Below are positions 18,906-29,100 of a DNA stretch of 64,000 bases, piece after piece (within the stretch, counting starts at the first letter, position 1; each line of letters opens with the position of its first letter). The DNA is from Oceanobacillus salinisoli (GTDB lineage: Bacteria > Bacillota > Bacilli > Bacillales > Amphibacillaceae). The DNA is taken from positions 62,001-126,000 of the forward strand of contig NZ_WOFB01000005.1 in assembly GCF_009733865.1 (NCBI RefSeq). Reading direction: 5' to 3'. The notes beneath the pieces are model-generated. The model saw only the letters and a program-made list of their open reading frames with translations. It did no database searches and was not told the origin of the DNA. Position numbers and translations under genes: made by a program.

Positions 18906-20108
18906 TTACCCAGCCTTTACCGGTTTTGTTCTTACTAAAAGAATAACTAAACCACCTACAAATGCACTTATTCCCATTGCAGTAAAGGCCACATTATAAT
19001 TACCACCGAAAGCAGTAATTAAATATCCGGTAATAGTAGGAGATAAAAAGCCTCCAACAGTAGAACCCATATTTATAATGGCAATCGACGTGCCAATCAC
19101 CTCTTGCTTAATCAATTTATGTGGCCAGCTAAATAAAGTAACATAGACTGCATTCGATGTAAGTGTAAAGATAAACATCATGCTAATCGACATAACTAAG
19201 CTATTGGTTATAGCAAAAACGATACACGCAAGTCCACATATAATAATACCAGTTAAAGCAAACCCTTTATCATTTCCTTTAAAAACCTTTTTGACCATAA
19301 AGCTTGAGCTCAGAGCACCAGCACTCATTAAAACCGCATTGATACCCAAGACAATACTGATTGCCCTTAAATCAAATCCAAAATTAGCCTCATAGTGTGA
19401 TGGCAACCAGGAAAGGTAACCGTATAATACAATATTTAGAAATAGTAGTGCAGCAAATAATATAAATACATTTTTATCTTTAAACACTGCACTGATTGGA
19501 ACCTTATCCTCCTTTTTCTCTTGATCTCCATTAGCATCTTTCTTCTCTTTCGGAAAAAAGATAAAAATCATGAGAATAGAAACCGCATATAATGCAGCTA
19601 ATCCGTAATATGCATAACGCCAGTTCATATTAATTAACGTGGAACCTAATGTAAAAGCAAGAATACCACCAATACCAGAAGTGGCCAAGATTAATGACTG
19701 GACAAACATTTTTTGTTTGGGTTCAATGTTATTTGCTACTACCTTTGCCGAACTTGTTGGTACTCCAGCATGACCAAGCCCTGCAACTAATCGGATAATC
19801 ATAAGCAATACTAATGCGCTAACTAGTCCAAAGAAAAGAGTTGCTACAAGAATGGTACCAATTGAAATGATTAAAACTTTTTTTGGCCCAATTTTGTCAG
19901 AGAGCCATCCACTTGGGAATTGCATGACAGTATATCCAATAAAGAACATACTCATTAATAGGCCTGATTGGCTAGCAGTTAGGCTTAATTCCGCTTCCAT
20001 TGGGATGATTGCTGCGGCGATCATATTTTTATCCATATAAGTCAATGCATATCCAAGCATAATGGAGGCAATTAGCATGACGTTAATTTTGGACTTCTTT
20101 TGACTCAT
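18906..20108 (-). CDS. MFS transporter (anion:cation symporter type)
   Basis: The 400-residue protein has 12 membrane segments. The N-terminal YALTYMDKNMIAAAI and the loop 2-3 signature GWLSDKIGPKKVL are typical of the major facilitator superfamily, and the first helix resembles the ACS (sugar-acid/organic-anion) group. LVAGLGHAGVPTSSAKVV is the TM4-5 signature. The ATG is preceded by AGAGGTGGAATAG. It stands alone with no catabolic genes beside it, so the substrate is unknown. Confidence 0.85.
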   Translation of the reverse strand: MSQKKSKINVMLIASIMLGYALTYMDKNMIAAAIIPMEAELSLTASQSGLLMSMFFIGYTVMQFPSGWLSDKIGPKKVLIISIGTILVATLFFGLVSALVLLMIIRLVAGLGHAGVPTSSAKVVANNIEPKQKMFVQSLILATSGIGGILAFTLGSTLINMNWRYAYYGLAALYAVSILMIFIFFPKEKKDANGDQEKKEDKVPISAVFKDKNVFILFAALLFLNIVLYGYLSWLPSHYEANFGFDLRAISIVLGINAVLMSAGALSSSFMVKKVFKGNDKGFALTGIIICGLACIVFAITNSLVMSISMMFIFTLTSNAVYVTLFSWPHKLIKQEVIGTSIAIINMGSTVGGFLSPTITGYLITAFGGNYNVAFTAMGISAFVGGLVILLVRTKPVKAG

Positions 20109-20225
20109 CTATTCCACCTCTAACATTTTCTGGTTATTGTATAATATCTGGTTGAAGAATGGTTAAAATCGGTAAAGGAAAAACGATTCAATTAATGATC
20201 TGCGGTTCTCTCCATTTGTTGCAAA

Positions 20226-20262
20226 CAATCAGTGGAGGATGTAAAATCCCCCGTTGATTTAG
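20226..20262 (+). repeat. fragment of R1-type hairpin
   Basis: ACAATCAGTGGAGGATG followed by TAAAATCCCCCGTTGAT looks like the decayed left hairpin of repeat R1 (compare copy 2). No other R1 landmarks follow. Confidence 0.4.
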
Positions 20263-20507
20263 GTTTCCTTTATCTTTTATAATCCCCTAAAAAGGAAAGA
20301 GAATTCTTTTCTAACTAAAAAAAAAACGTCCAGTTAAAACAGAACGCTAATTAATCACTATTTTATTAAACAATCACCTGTTTACTTTTGAGGAATGGAG
20401 TCCTCTTGGCTTTAAAAGAATAATTATGGTTAAATAGCATTTCCCATTGTATGAGAGAGAAAATAGTTTTTACTTGATCAAGAAGTAAACATTCACTCCT
20501 ATCTTGA

Positions 20508-20622
20508 TTATACCTTTCCGTATGGACAGTTCCCGCAACTTTGACACCATTTTACTTCAGTTCTCATAAATACATCTTTAAGCATACGATTCCAAGACCT
20601 TATTGCTTTTCCAAATAGTTTT
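20508..20622 (-). pseudogene. short Cys-rich reading-frame remnant downstream of the DUF4256 pseudogene
   Basis: On the minus strand a frame without stop reads KLFGKAIRSWNRMLKDVFM and ends in WCQSCGNCPYGKV. The Cys-x2-Cys-x2-Cys tail looks like a metal-binding end, but no start codon with a ribosome site is present. I do not recognise the family. The rest of the 20263-20631 stretch shows no gene. Confidence 0.25.
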
Positions 20623-20631
20623 CAGCAAAAT

Positions 20632-21190
<559 letters not shown>

Positions 21191-21508
21191 ATTCGTTTTC
21201 CCCCTTATTGCTTATAATGTTTTAAAGATTAAACATGAGAGTTCGAATCTTTAAGTAGTTTATGATGATTTGATTTATAAATAAGTTATTCCAGTTAGAG
21301 TGAAAAGCTTGTCATTTATACCTATTTTTGTTTCTTATGTATATTTCGGATAATGCCTTTATGATTTGCCGTGACTGTTCCATCCATGCCTATAGCATAG
21401 TAACAATATACCGTTAATACAATGACAAAATTTACATCACCTTAACAAATTATTGATACAATGTTTTTCAGGATTATATAAATACATAGGAGGATACTGA
21501 AAAGTCAT
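21191..21508. other. intergenic region, no gene seen
   Basis: The sequence is AT-rich, with no convincing ORF, RNA or repeat. AGGAGGATACTG at about 21490 is the likely ribosome site of the next gene. Confidence 0.4.
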
Positions 21509-21871
21509 ATGCAACTTACAGAATTGATAAACAAAATAAATACATGTACAGATGAGCTTGATTTTGTATCAACAAGAAAATATATTGAGGGTAATATTAA
21601 CTTATTAGAAGACTACAGACATTTATTAAATCGTAATGCTAGAGAAATATTTGACTTTATCTTTGGTAGATTCCAAACTGGCTATAAACCATTGACACGT
21701 AATGAATTCATTTCAATAAATACGATTAATGATTACGCTCGCAATTTAAATGTTCGGGAAATACGGATAATTGTGAGAGAAAAACCAGAACTATTTATAC
21801 GCGAAGACATAACAAACTCATTTACCAAAGATGCTAAAAAGTTGTTAATAGGAATGGGTGTAATAAAGTGA
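21509..21871 (+). CDS. hypothetical protein, 120 residues
   Basis: I do not recognise the family. The protein is mostly helical and charged (MQLTELINKINTCTDELDF ... NVREIRIIVREKPELF) with no membrane segment. AGGAGG lies upstream but 14 bases from the ATG, a little far. Repeat R1 copy 4 begins inside the last codons: the end ATA AAG TGA comes from the repeat's left border, so the natural C-terminus may have been cut by insertion. Confidence 0.6.
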   Translation: MQLTELINKINTCTDELDFVSTRKYIEGNINLLEDYRHLLNRNAREIFDFIFGRFQTGYKPLTRNEFISINTINDYARNLNVREIRIIVREKPELFIREDITNSFTKDAKKLLIGMGVIK

Positions 21872-22042
21872 ATCTTCAATCAGTGTTTTTTTCATCCCCC
21901 ACTGTTTGTTAGTACCACAAGGAGACCCGCGGGCCTCTGAACGAATCAGGAGTTTACTGGCTGCCCGCCCCCGCTTATAATTCCTGATATATCTCGAATT
22001 CTCCTCGTTAAGGGGCTTACAGCCAGTTAATCATGTAATAAA
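21863..22042 (+). repeat. intergenic repeat family R1, copy 4 (full length)
   Basis: The copy runs from AATAAAGTGAATCTTCAATC through TTTACTGGCTGCC and TTACAGCCAGTTAA to TCATGTAATAAAG. GTAATAAAG occurs at both borders. The left border overlaps the 3' end of the preceding ORF. The rest of the gap up to 22204 shows nothing else. Confidence 0.85.
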
Positions 22043-22204
22043 GTCTTTGTTCTTTTGCACCCCGGTTTCAGGTGTGAATGTATTACAATATCAATACGTA
22101 AATATGAATAATTTGTTAAAACTGGCACAAAGATGTTGTCAAAATACTAAATGGCGTTATAATGTAACTGATTTAAGAATAAGTCTTCCAAGGAAGGTGC
22201 GAAA

Positions 22205-22408
22205 ATGAAAGGTACAGCATTATTAATCAATAAGGATCACTCGGTTACCGTATTAGAGAACGTCGAGCATCATGTGTATGAAAAATTAGTTAGCCAGGAG
22301 GATTCTAAGAACATAAAATGTACTATTAATAACAAAGAAGTTCAATTTAATCCCTTTAGTAAGGTAGTTTGGTATGAAGATAAGATCGACTGGGCTTATG
22401 GTTATTAA
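22205..22408 (+). CDS. small hypothetical protein, 67 residues
   Basis: The ORF starts with ATG after AAGGAAGGTGCGAAA, a good ribosome site, and is followed by a clear terminator, both of which support a real gene. The sequence (MKGTALLINKDHSVTVLENV ... KIDWAYGY) has no membrane segment or known motif that I recognise. Confidence 0.7.
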   Translation: MKGTALLINKDHSVTVLENVEHHVYEKLVSQEDSKNIKCTINNKEVQFNPFSKVVWYEDKIDWAYGY

Positions 22409-22435
22409 TTTATAAATAGAATTTAATCCATTAGT

Positions 22436-22485
22436 AAAGCTTGCAAAGAAGTTAATTTCTTCTTCGCAGGCTTTATTATTTTTGT
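22436..22485 (+). terminator. intrinsic terminator of the 67-residue ORF
   Basis: AAAGCTTGCAAAGAAG pairs imperfectly with CTTCTTCGCAGGCTTT, then TATTATTTTTG. Confidence 0.75.
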
Positions 22486-22981
22486 GGTTATCCTTTTAAA
22501 ATTCCCACTTCATATAACTTCTAAAATAAATTTTTTGTAGAATCACTGCTGTCTATCCCCGCCGTCCTTTAGAATTATCATTACAAAATTCAAAGAGCGT
22601 TTTAATAAACATTTGCTTAATTATTTCCTGGGGAATTTTGTCTGATTATGTAAGAAGATGATCCGGAAATTGTGTAAGCTAAATACAAATCATCCTATTT
22701 TATAAAAACAGGAAACTGCTACTTTTAGCTTGAGGGTTTTTCCGAGACAAATTACCCTAACCTATCCCCATTAAAACATAATAACTTAACACCTACCTTA
22801 TACAATTTTTACAATTACAACGTATAATAGATAGCGTAACTTACTTATCCTCTCACCTATCAAATTCACACCAAGAGCCCCAAGAATGTATCATCACGAT
22901 TTTCATCATGATTCCCTACATTTCCATCATGGTTCGTTCCATGATGTTATTTATACAAATAATAAAAAGGGAGATGAAAAG
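22486..22981. other. intergenic region upstream of the lipase
   Basis: No gene is seen. At 22885-22950 repeated CATCATGA/CCATGATG words form short direct and inverted repeats just upstream of the lipase start. In frame they read as a His-rich extension of the lipase, which I regard as non-coding. Confidence 0.4.
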
Positions 22982-24565
22982 ATGAGAGCATTCCAACATA
23001 TGACCACTCCAGTTTTTGCAATCATTTTGGCAATAGTACTTTGTCCGGCAGCACCTATTTTTGCAGAAGTTCCATCACCACCAATGCTAGTCGAATCTGA
23101 ATCACCAACGTTTTCGATTATGGGAAAAGTAGATAATGGAAACACTGAAACCCCAGGAGTGTGGTATAGAGGGGCAACACCTAGTAATCTTGTTTCAAAT
23201 TCCCCGGTCCTGTTGTTTGTTCACGGGCTGAATAGTACAGCACAAGTATTTTGGGAAAATAATGACCTCTACCAAACCGCCCATGACGCCGGTTATCAGA
23301 CAGCCTTTGTTCAGCTTTATGATGCCGGTGGTCAAAACGAAGATATGTGGAAAAACGGTCAATTGCTTGCCAGCAAAATTAAGGAGATCTCCAATTACTA
23401 TGGCGGAAAAGACATTACCATTGTCGCGCACAGTAAAGGTGGCGTGGACTCCCAAGCCGCCTTGACCTATTATGGAGGAGCCCCCTATGTCGATAATGTG
23501 ATTACTTTATCAAGTCCACATCATGGCTCACAGCTTGCAGACTTGGCGTACAGTTCATGGGGCGGATGGCTCGCTGATGTCATCGGGGCACAAGGGGAAG
23601 GAACAGCTTCCTTGCAGATGGCTTATATGGAAAACTTCCGCTCGCAAACGGACGCCCACCCAAATGCCTACATCAATGATTACTTCACCTTGGGAGGCAC
23701 CGATTGGGGGAAAACGTTTTCTTCATATTGGTTTGGCGGCATGTACTTATCCTCCTATGGTCCAAACGATGGAATGGTGACGACCGTAAGCACTAATTTA
23801 CCAGGCGGTCATGAATTAGCAATTGGCCCTTGGGATCATGGTACCGTACGAACGGGGGTTACTTTTCCAGTATTTGATGACTACTTAGCAGGTGATCATT
23901 TCGCAAGCACCACTTCCGTACAAAACACGGAAAATGAATTTATACAAACACCTTCTCCCAACCAATATGTCACTGGCGGCCCTTTAAGTAAAAAAGAAAT
24001 GCTTCCGGTGGATGTTGAGGAAGGGGTAAAACAAATCCAGATAAATATATTAACAGCTGAACCATTAGCGAACTTGAAAGTAATTGACCCATCCGGAAAG
24101 CCGACCAAAGCAGATGTCCAATCCACACCAATTGAAGAGGGAGTATTTAAAGATGCGATAAGCTACACCGTTTCCATCAATACTCCGAAAATAGGACAAT
24201 GGAGTATCGAAATGCGCTCAACTCCCAATGAAAATGCCTACCTAGCAGTCATTGATTTTGACACAGAATCTTACTTAGAGGATCATACAACCTCCAACTA
24301 TAATGAACAAAATCAGACTTACCAACTAGAGCTAGATGAGGAGAAACTAAACAAGGACAGTTTATCCGCTATCTACCAAGTAACCGAATCCGGCAAACCA
24401 AATACGAAACAAACATGGACCGTTCGAGGGAAATCAGATCTTTCACAGCAGCTGAAATTTAAGAATAAACATAAAGTCTACAACATTACTATCGACATTC
24501 AAGGAAAAACAAAGGAAGGAAATGCTTTTAATCGGACAATCGTGGATTCGGTTTATTCGGAATAA
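22982..24565 (+). CDS. secreted alpha/beta-hydrolase lipase/esterase with C-terminal domain
   Basis: Started at MRAFQHMTTPVFAII (after AAGGGAGATGAAAAG) the protein has 528 residues with a Sec signal peptide ending near CPAAPIFA. The hydrolase domain (about residues 60-330) has the oxyanion stretch LLFVHGLNST and the nucleophile elbow VAHSKGGVDS, the A-x-S-x-G variant seen in Bacillus lipases. Asp in SYGPNDGMVTT and His in GPWDHG are plausible remaining catalytic residues. The last 200 residues are a beta-rich extension of unknown role. It is exported and monocistronic, with a terminator after it. Confidence 0.85.
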   Translation: MRAFQHMTTPVFAIILAIVLCPAAPIFAEVPSPPMLVESESPTFSIMGKVDNGNTETPGVWYRGATPSNLVSNSPVLLFVHGLNSTAQVFWENNDLYQTAHDAGYQTAFVQLYDAGGQNEDMWKNGQLLASKIKEISNYYGGKDITIVAHSKGGVDSQAALTYYGGAPYVDNVITLSSPHHGSQLADLAYSSWGGWLADVIGAQGEGTASLQMAYMENFRSQTDAHPNAYINDYFTLGGTDWGKTFSSYWFGGMYLSSYGPNDGMVTTVSTNLPGGHELAIGPWDHGTVRTGVTFPVFDDYLAGDHFASTTSVQNTENEFIQTPSPNQYVTGGPLSKKEMLPVDVEEGVKQIQINILTAEPLANLKVIDPSGKPTKADVQSTPIEEGVFKDAISYTVSINTPKIGQWSIEMRSTPNENAYLAVIDFDTESYLEDHTTSNYNEQNQTYQLELDEEKLNKDSLSAIYQVTESGKPNTKQTWTVRGKSDLSQQLKFKNKHKVYNITIDIQGKTKEGNAFNRTIVDSVYSE

Positions 24566-24572
24566 TATTCTC

Positions 24573-24607
24573 ACGGAATCAGGGGAAAGCTCTGGTTCCG
24601 TTTTATT
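24573..24607 (+). terminator. intrinsic terminator of the lipase gene
   Basis: ACGGAATCAG pairs with CTGGTTCCGT, followed by TTTATTTAAT. Confidence 0.8.
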
Positions 24608-24676
24608 TAATAAATATTATTAGCGTTACATAAATAACATTTAAATTTGTAGCATATTTATTAGGGAAATTAGAAC

Positions 24677-24763
24677 GGTGCCTGTTACTTCCCGAATTTT
24701 GTCGAATGAAACAGGCCTAGTCAGCTTCCTCATTGATATCTATTCGACAAGTACCAGGCACCC
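24677..24763 (+). repeat. intergenic repeat family R2, copy A
   Basis: The element starts GGTGCCTGTTACTTCCCG, then TTTTGTCGAATGAAA, and closes with TCTATTCGACAAGTA and CCAGGCACC. TTGTCGAAT and ATTCGACAA are inverted. It recurs in opposite orientation at 26.04-26.15 kb. Confidence 0.7.
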
Positions 24764-24966
24764 ATAGACCAAGACTGTATTAAAAACCATAGTAATATGG
24801 GAATTCTCACTGCTGATTCCTTTAAATAACAATCAGTGGAAGACGATTTTTACCCTTTTAACACACTACTACGTTATAATATTGGATGTTGAACTCAAAC
24901 TATCATGAAGCAAAAGAACCGCCTCTCCGTTTCACTTTTGCTTCAGAGCTTAAGAGGAGGATGTAC

Positions 24967-25944
24967 ATGAAAGCGATCACTGTTAAACAACCAGGTGGTG
25001 CGGAACAATTACAGTTGGAAGAAGTAGATAAACCTACTCCAAAGGACGGAGAATTATTAATTAAGGTAAAAGCAGCGGCTGTTAATCGAACCGATATTGT
25101 TAATAGGGAAAGTAGTTCGGGGTATTTAGACAATCCGATTTTAGGTGTCGAAGTGGCTGGAATTGTGGAAGAAGCGGGCACAGATGCAAAGACTCCAATT
25201 GGTACACACGTTATGGGACTTGTCAATGGGGGGGGTTATGCGGAATACGCCGTGATGCCGGATGATCGAGCGATGGTGATTCCAGAAAACCTTTCCTTTG
25301 AAGAAGCTGCGGCGATTCCTGAAGTATTTTTGACTGCTTATCAAACATTATTTTGGATAGGTCAATTACGAACGGATGAAAATGTACTGATTCATGCTGG
25401 CGGAAGTGGAGTTGGAACGGCAGCGATTCAGCTTGCCAAACAAATCGGACAAGCGAATGTCATAACAACAGCCGGTTCCAAACAAAAATTAGACTTTTGC
25501 CGGTCATTAGGTGCGGATGTTTGTATTAACTATAAAGAACAAAATTTTGATGAGGAAGTATTGCGCGCAACCAATAATCAAGGGGTAGATTTGATTCTTG
25601 ATTTCATCGGTGCATCCTATTGGGATAAAAATCTTGCCAGTATAAAAGTGGATGGACGATGGGTATTGATAGGGGTTTTAGGTGGTACACAAATCGAAAA
25701 GTTCAATTTAATGGACGTGATATCGAAACGAATCCAGATGACTGGAACGCTTCTCACTCCTAGAAGTGATGAATACAAGACAGCATTAACATCTGAATTT
25801 TCTTCTAAAACCATGGAGCTTTTCCGTCATCATAAGCTTCGTCCAATTGTCGACCAAGTATTTACACTTGAACAAATCCAACAAGCTCATGAACATATGG
25901 AGAGCAACAAAAATATAGGAAAGATCATTTTAAAGGTAAATTAA
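24967..25944 (+). CDS. NADPH:quinone oxidoreductase-like MDR protein
   Basis: From the second of two close ATGs (AGAGGAGGATGTAC precedes it) the protein has 325 residues. It is a zinc-free medium-chain dehydrogenase/reductase of the quinone-oxidoreductase group: MKAITVKQPGGAEQLQLEEV at the start, AAAVNRTDIVNRE, the NADPH site IHAGGSGVGTAAIQLAK, and DLILDFIGA. No structural or catalytic zinc cysteines are seen. The gene is flanked by two inverted R2 elements, and an R1 fragment begins directly after its stop. Confidence 0.88.
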   Translation: MKAITVKQPGGAEQLQLEEVDKPTPKDGELLIKVKAAAVNRTDIVNRESSSGYLDNPILGVEVAGIVEEAGTDAKTPIGTHVMGLVNGGGYAEYAVMPDDRAMVIPENLSFEEAAAIPEVFLTAYQTLFWIGQLRTDENVLIHAGGSGVGTAAIQLAKQIGQANVITTAGSKQKLDFCRSLGADVCINYKEQNFDEEVLRATNNQGVDLILDFIGASYWDKNLASIKVDGRWVLIGVLGGTQIEKFNLMDVISKRIQMTGTLLTPRSDEYKTALTSEFSSKTMELFRHHKLRPIVDQVFTLEQIQQAHEHMESNKNIGKIILKVN

Positions 25945-25945
25945 C

Positions 25946-26009
25946 ATAAAGTGAACCTTCAATCAGTGGGGTTTTTTTCATCCCCCACTCATTGTTAGCA
26001 CCACAAGGG
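25946..26009 (+). repeat. intergenic repeat family R1, copy 5 (left part only)
   Basis: ATAAAGTGAACCTTCAATC and the left hairpin (CAGTGGGG / CCCCCACT) are followed by TTGTTAGCACCACAAGGG, after which the family sequence stops. Confidence 0.8.
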
Positions 26010-26043
26010 TTCAATTACTTAAATTCCTCATCCACTTTGTTTA

Positions 26044-26147
26044 TACTTGTCGAATAGATTCCAAAGAAAATATAGCTGTAAACCTTGACAGACAAGGGTT
26101 ACAGCTGTTTACTTTCATTCGACAAAATCCGGGAAGTGACAGGCACC
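26044..26147 (-). repeat. intergenic repeat family R2, copy B (inverted)
   Basis: Read on the minus strand it begins GGTGCCTGTCACTTCCCGG and TTTTGTCGAATGAAA and ends TCTATTCGACAAGTA, matching copy A at both ends. The middle differs and contains its own hairpin (AGCTGTAAACC / GGGTTACAGCT). Confidence 0.7.
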
Positions 26148-26163
26148 TTTACCGTTGTTCATT

Positions 26164-29100
26164 CTAAACCATATGTTTCACTTTATTCAGGCTAGCTTCT
26201 CTTTCTAATATCTCCTTAATTAACTGGTCTACTTTTTCTAATTCAGAACTTGGATCTTTCCACCAATTCCTGCTCCATATACGATGTATTTTCCAGCCCT
26301 TATTTTCCAGGAATCTTTGACGGTATACATCTCTCTCTTTTGCTGATGGAGAACTATGATACATTGCACCATCACATTCAATCCCTAAAATATACTTCCC
26401 GGGATTATCAGGATGAACAACCGCTAAATCTATACGGTAATTCGACATCCCCACTTGAGTATCCACTTTGTATCCCATATCAATTAATTGTTCGTATACC
26501 TGAGTTTCAAACGGTGAATCAAAATGAAGTTCATTCTCCTGACGTTTCGTGTTCATTTCTTCATTTAAATTGGAGAGAACGGCTTCTATAGTGCTTTTTT
26601 GCACATTGGATACAGCACGCGCATACTCTAAATAGCTCTTCAAGAACTTAGGTCCATCATTTTTAGTGCTGGATACATCGAGCTCGTGTGGTTCTATACT
26701 GGAAACAACATAGATTGCTTCCTTAGCACGTGTCACTGCCACATTCAGGCGGTTTTCTCCACCTTCCTGTCCTAAAGTTCCAAAGCGGTTATATACACGT
26801 CCCTCTTTGTTCCGAGCATATCCAACAGAGAATATAATGATGTCTCGTTCATCACCTTGAACATTTTCGATATTTTTCACAAAAATTTGCTCATCTAAAT
26901 CTTTTCCCATCACTTGTTGATAGACTACATTAAATTCAGTATCTTCCTCTGTTAACTTATCTATATAATCATTAATTTTATCTTGTTGCTTCGCATTAAA
27001 AGTAATTATACCAATTGATTTATTGGCGTCTTTTACTAATAATTCCTTCAACAATAGAACAACTTCCTGAGCCTCTTTTTCATTACATTGGTTTATCCAC
27101 CTACCATCGACTTTCCGCCACTGAATAGAAGACGGCTCTTTTAGATGTTCCACATTAGGTGCGATTTGAATACTTCCGTTATAATAGGCATGATTAGAAA
27201 AATTAATTAACTCCTCAGACTTCGAGCGATAATGCCACTGAAGCATTTTACTTGGAAATATTCGCTTGGATAAGTTTAGAAGACTTTCAGATTCCGTCAT
27301 ATCCCCTTCGTCTTCCTCATCTTCATCAACCTGTACGGTTCCTCTAAACAGGTTGGATGGTGGCAATTGTTTTTCATCACCCGCAACTACTACTTTGGAT
27401 GCCCGATAAACTGCTGGAATGCCATTTTCTACAGTTAATTGTGATGCTTCGTCAAAAATAACCATATCAAACAAATCTCTTTCTAACGGAAATATAGCAG
27501 AAGCAGTTTCTGGTGAAACAAGCCAAACTGGCATAGTATCTAATAATCCATGCAAGGAATATTGCTGAACCAGTTTCCTTACTGGCCAAATTTGTCTTTT
27601 CTTCCCTGTTTGGTGAATGATATCCTTTATAGCCTTAGAATGATTTTGCTTCACCTGATCAAGTGTTTTGATTAACCGATTTTTTAACACTTTAGAGGAA
27701 AGTTCTTTCTTCTCCTGTAACAGCTCTTTAAAGTTCCCTCTTAAACGTTTAAATTCTTCTGTTCCTATTTTGGTTAACTCTCGATGTTTCCTTTCCAACT
27801 CATCTATCCAATGAATATATACGGATTGTTTCACAATATCTACCCATTGGTGAGCCAACTCTTTATGGATATGATCTTTACTTTTATCTTTTAACCGATC
27901 AATGATAGTTTTGATAAATGGCAGGCTTTCATCATAAATCCTATCCATGTTACGTAAATCCTCAAAGTCCTGAATGACATATTCCTGTTGTTTTTGGAAC
28001 TCAGATAATGGAATATCTCCCTTAGAAATCTGATCGCGATAACGTTGGATTTTCTCTTCCTTAAAATAGGAAGACAATTGCTGAACTTCTTTTGACATAT
28101 CATCTGAAACGTTTGAAAGCTCATATAAGATTCTTAAGCTTTCCCGGAGTTTTGGCCATTCTTTTGAAGATAAACCTTTGAATTTATCTCTATCCAACAA
28201 CTCTTCTACAATTGTTTTTCCTGTAAAAGATGTCCACCACCAAAGTCGTAGTTTTTGTAATGATTTTTTCTCTTCCGGATTTAAGTCTTCATATATTTTT
28301 TCTAACTTGCCACCAACTTCCCAACTATACTCCGGTGTAATATCCTCTTGTTCAAAATGTTCCAGATAATCAATACTCTTCTCAGCCTTTTCAGAGACTT
28401 TCTTCAATATCTCCACAATCGTTAATTGATCCTTAATCTCAAGCATAGCAAATGATGTTCTATCTTTTAATGGATAATTTTCCTGCCCAAACCGGCTATA
28501 GTTGTCCCCATAAGAAAAGATAGTAGTTAGAACTTCTTCTAGATTGTGCTTATTTAGAGCTTTAATAACGTTTGATAAGTCCAGAATCACTTCCTGTTCT
28601 GTTCTGGGCTTAGCTAATCCATAAATATCATAAGCTCTATATCCATGGGGTTGCGTCTCATATAAACCTTTCGCGATAGCATTCAGTTCATCTTCACATT
28701 TTTTAACTTTATTTGACAGTTGTTCATACTCCACTTCCAGATCCTGAGAGTACTCATCTCTTGTTAATCTGCTGTGCAGTTTTCTGTAAAGCCCTTTTCT
28801 ATCGGTTTTCTCATCATGTAAAAGACTTACACTTGACGATAATCCTAATCCGTCTAATCTTTGATAAACAACGTCTAACGCTGCACGCTTCTGACAAACC
28901 AATAAAACCTTTTTATTTTCTGCAATGGCATTTGCTATGATATTAACTATGACCTGCGATTTACCCGTCCCAGGTGGTCCATGAATAACCAGGCCTTCTG
29001 TATTTTCAAGTGAATCAATTATTTCTTCCTGAGAAGCATCCGTATCCAGCACAAAAATCTTTTCTTTTTCTTCCTTAGTGGAAGATTTCACATGATTATC

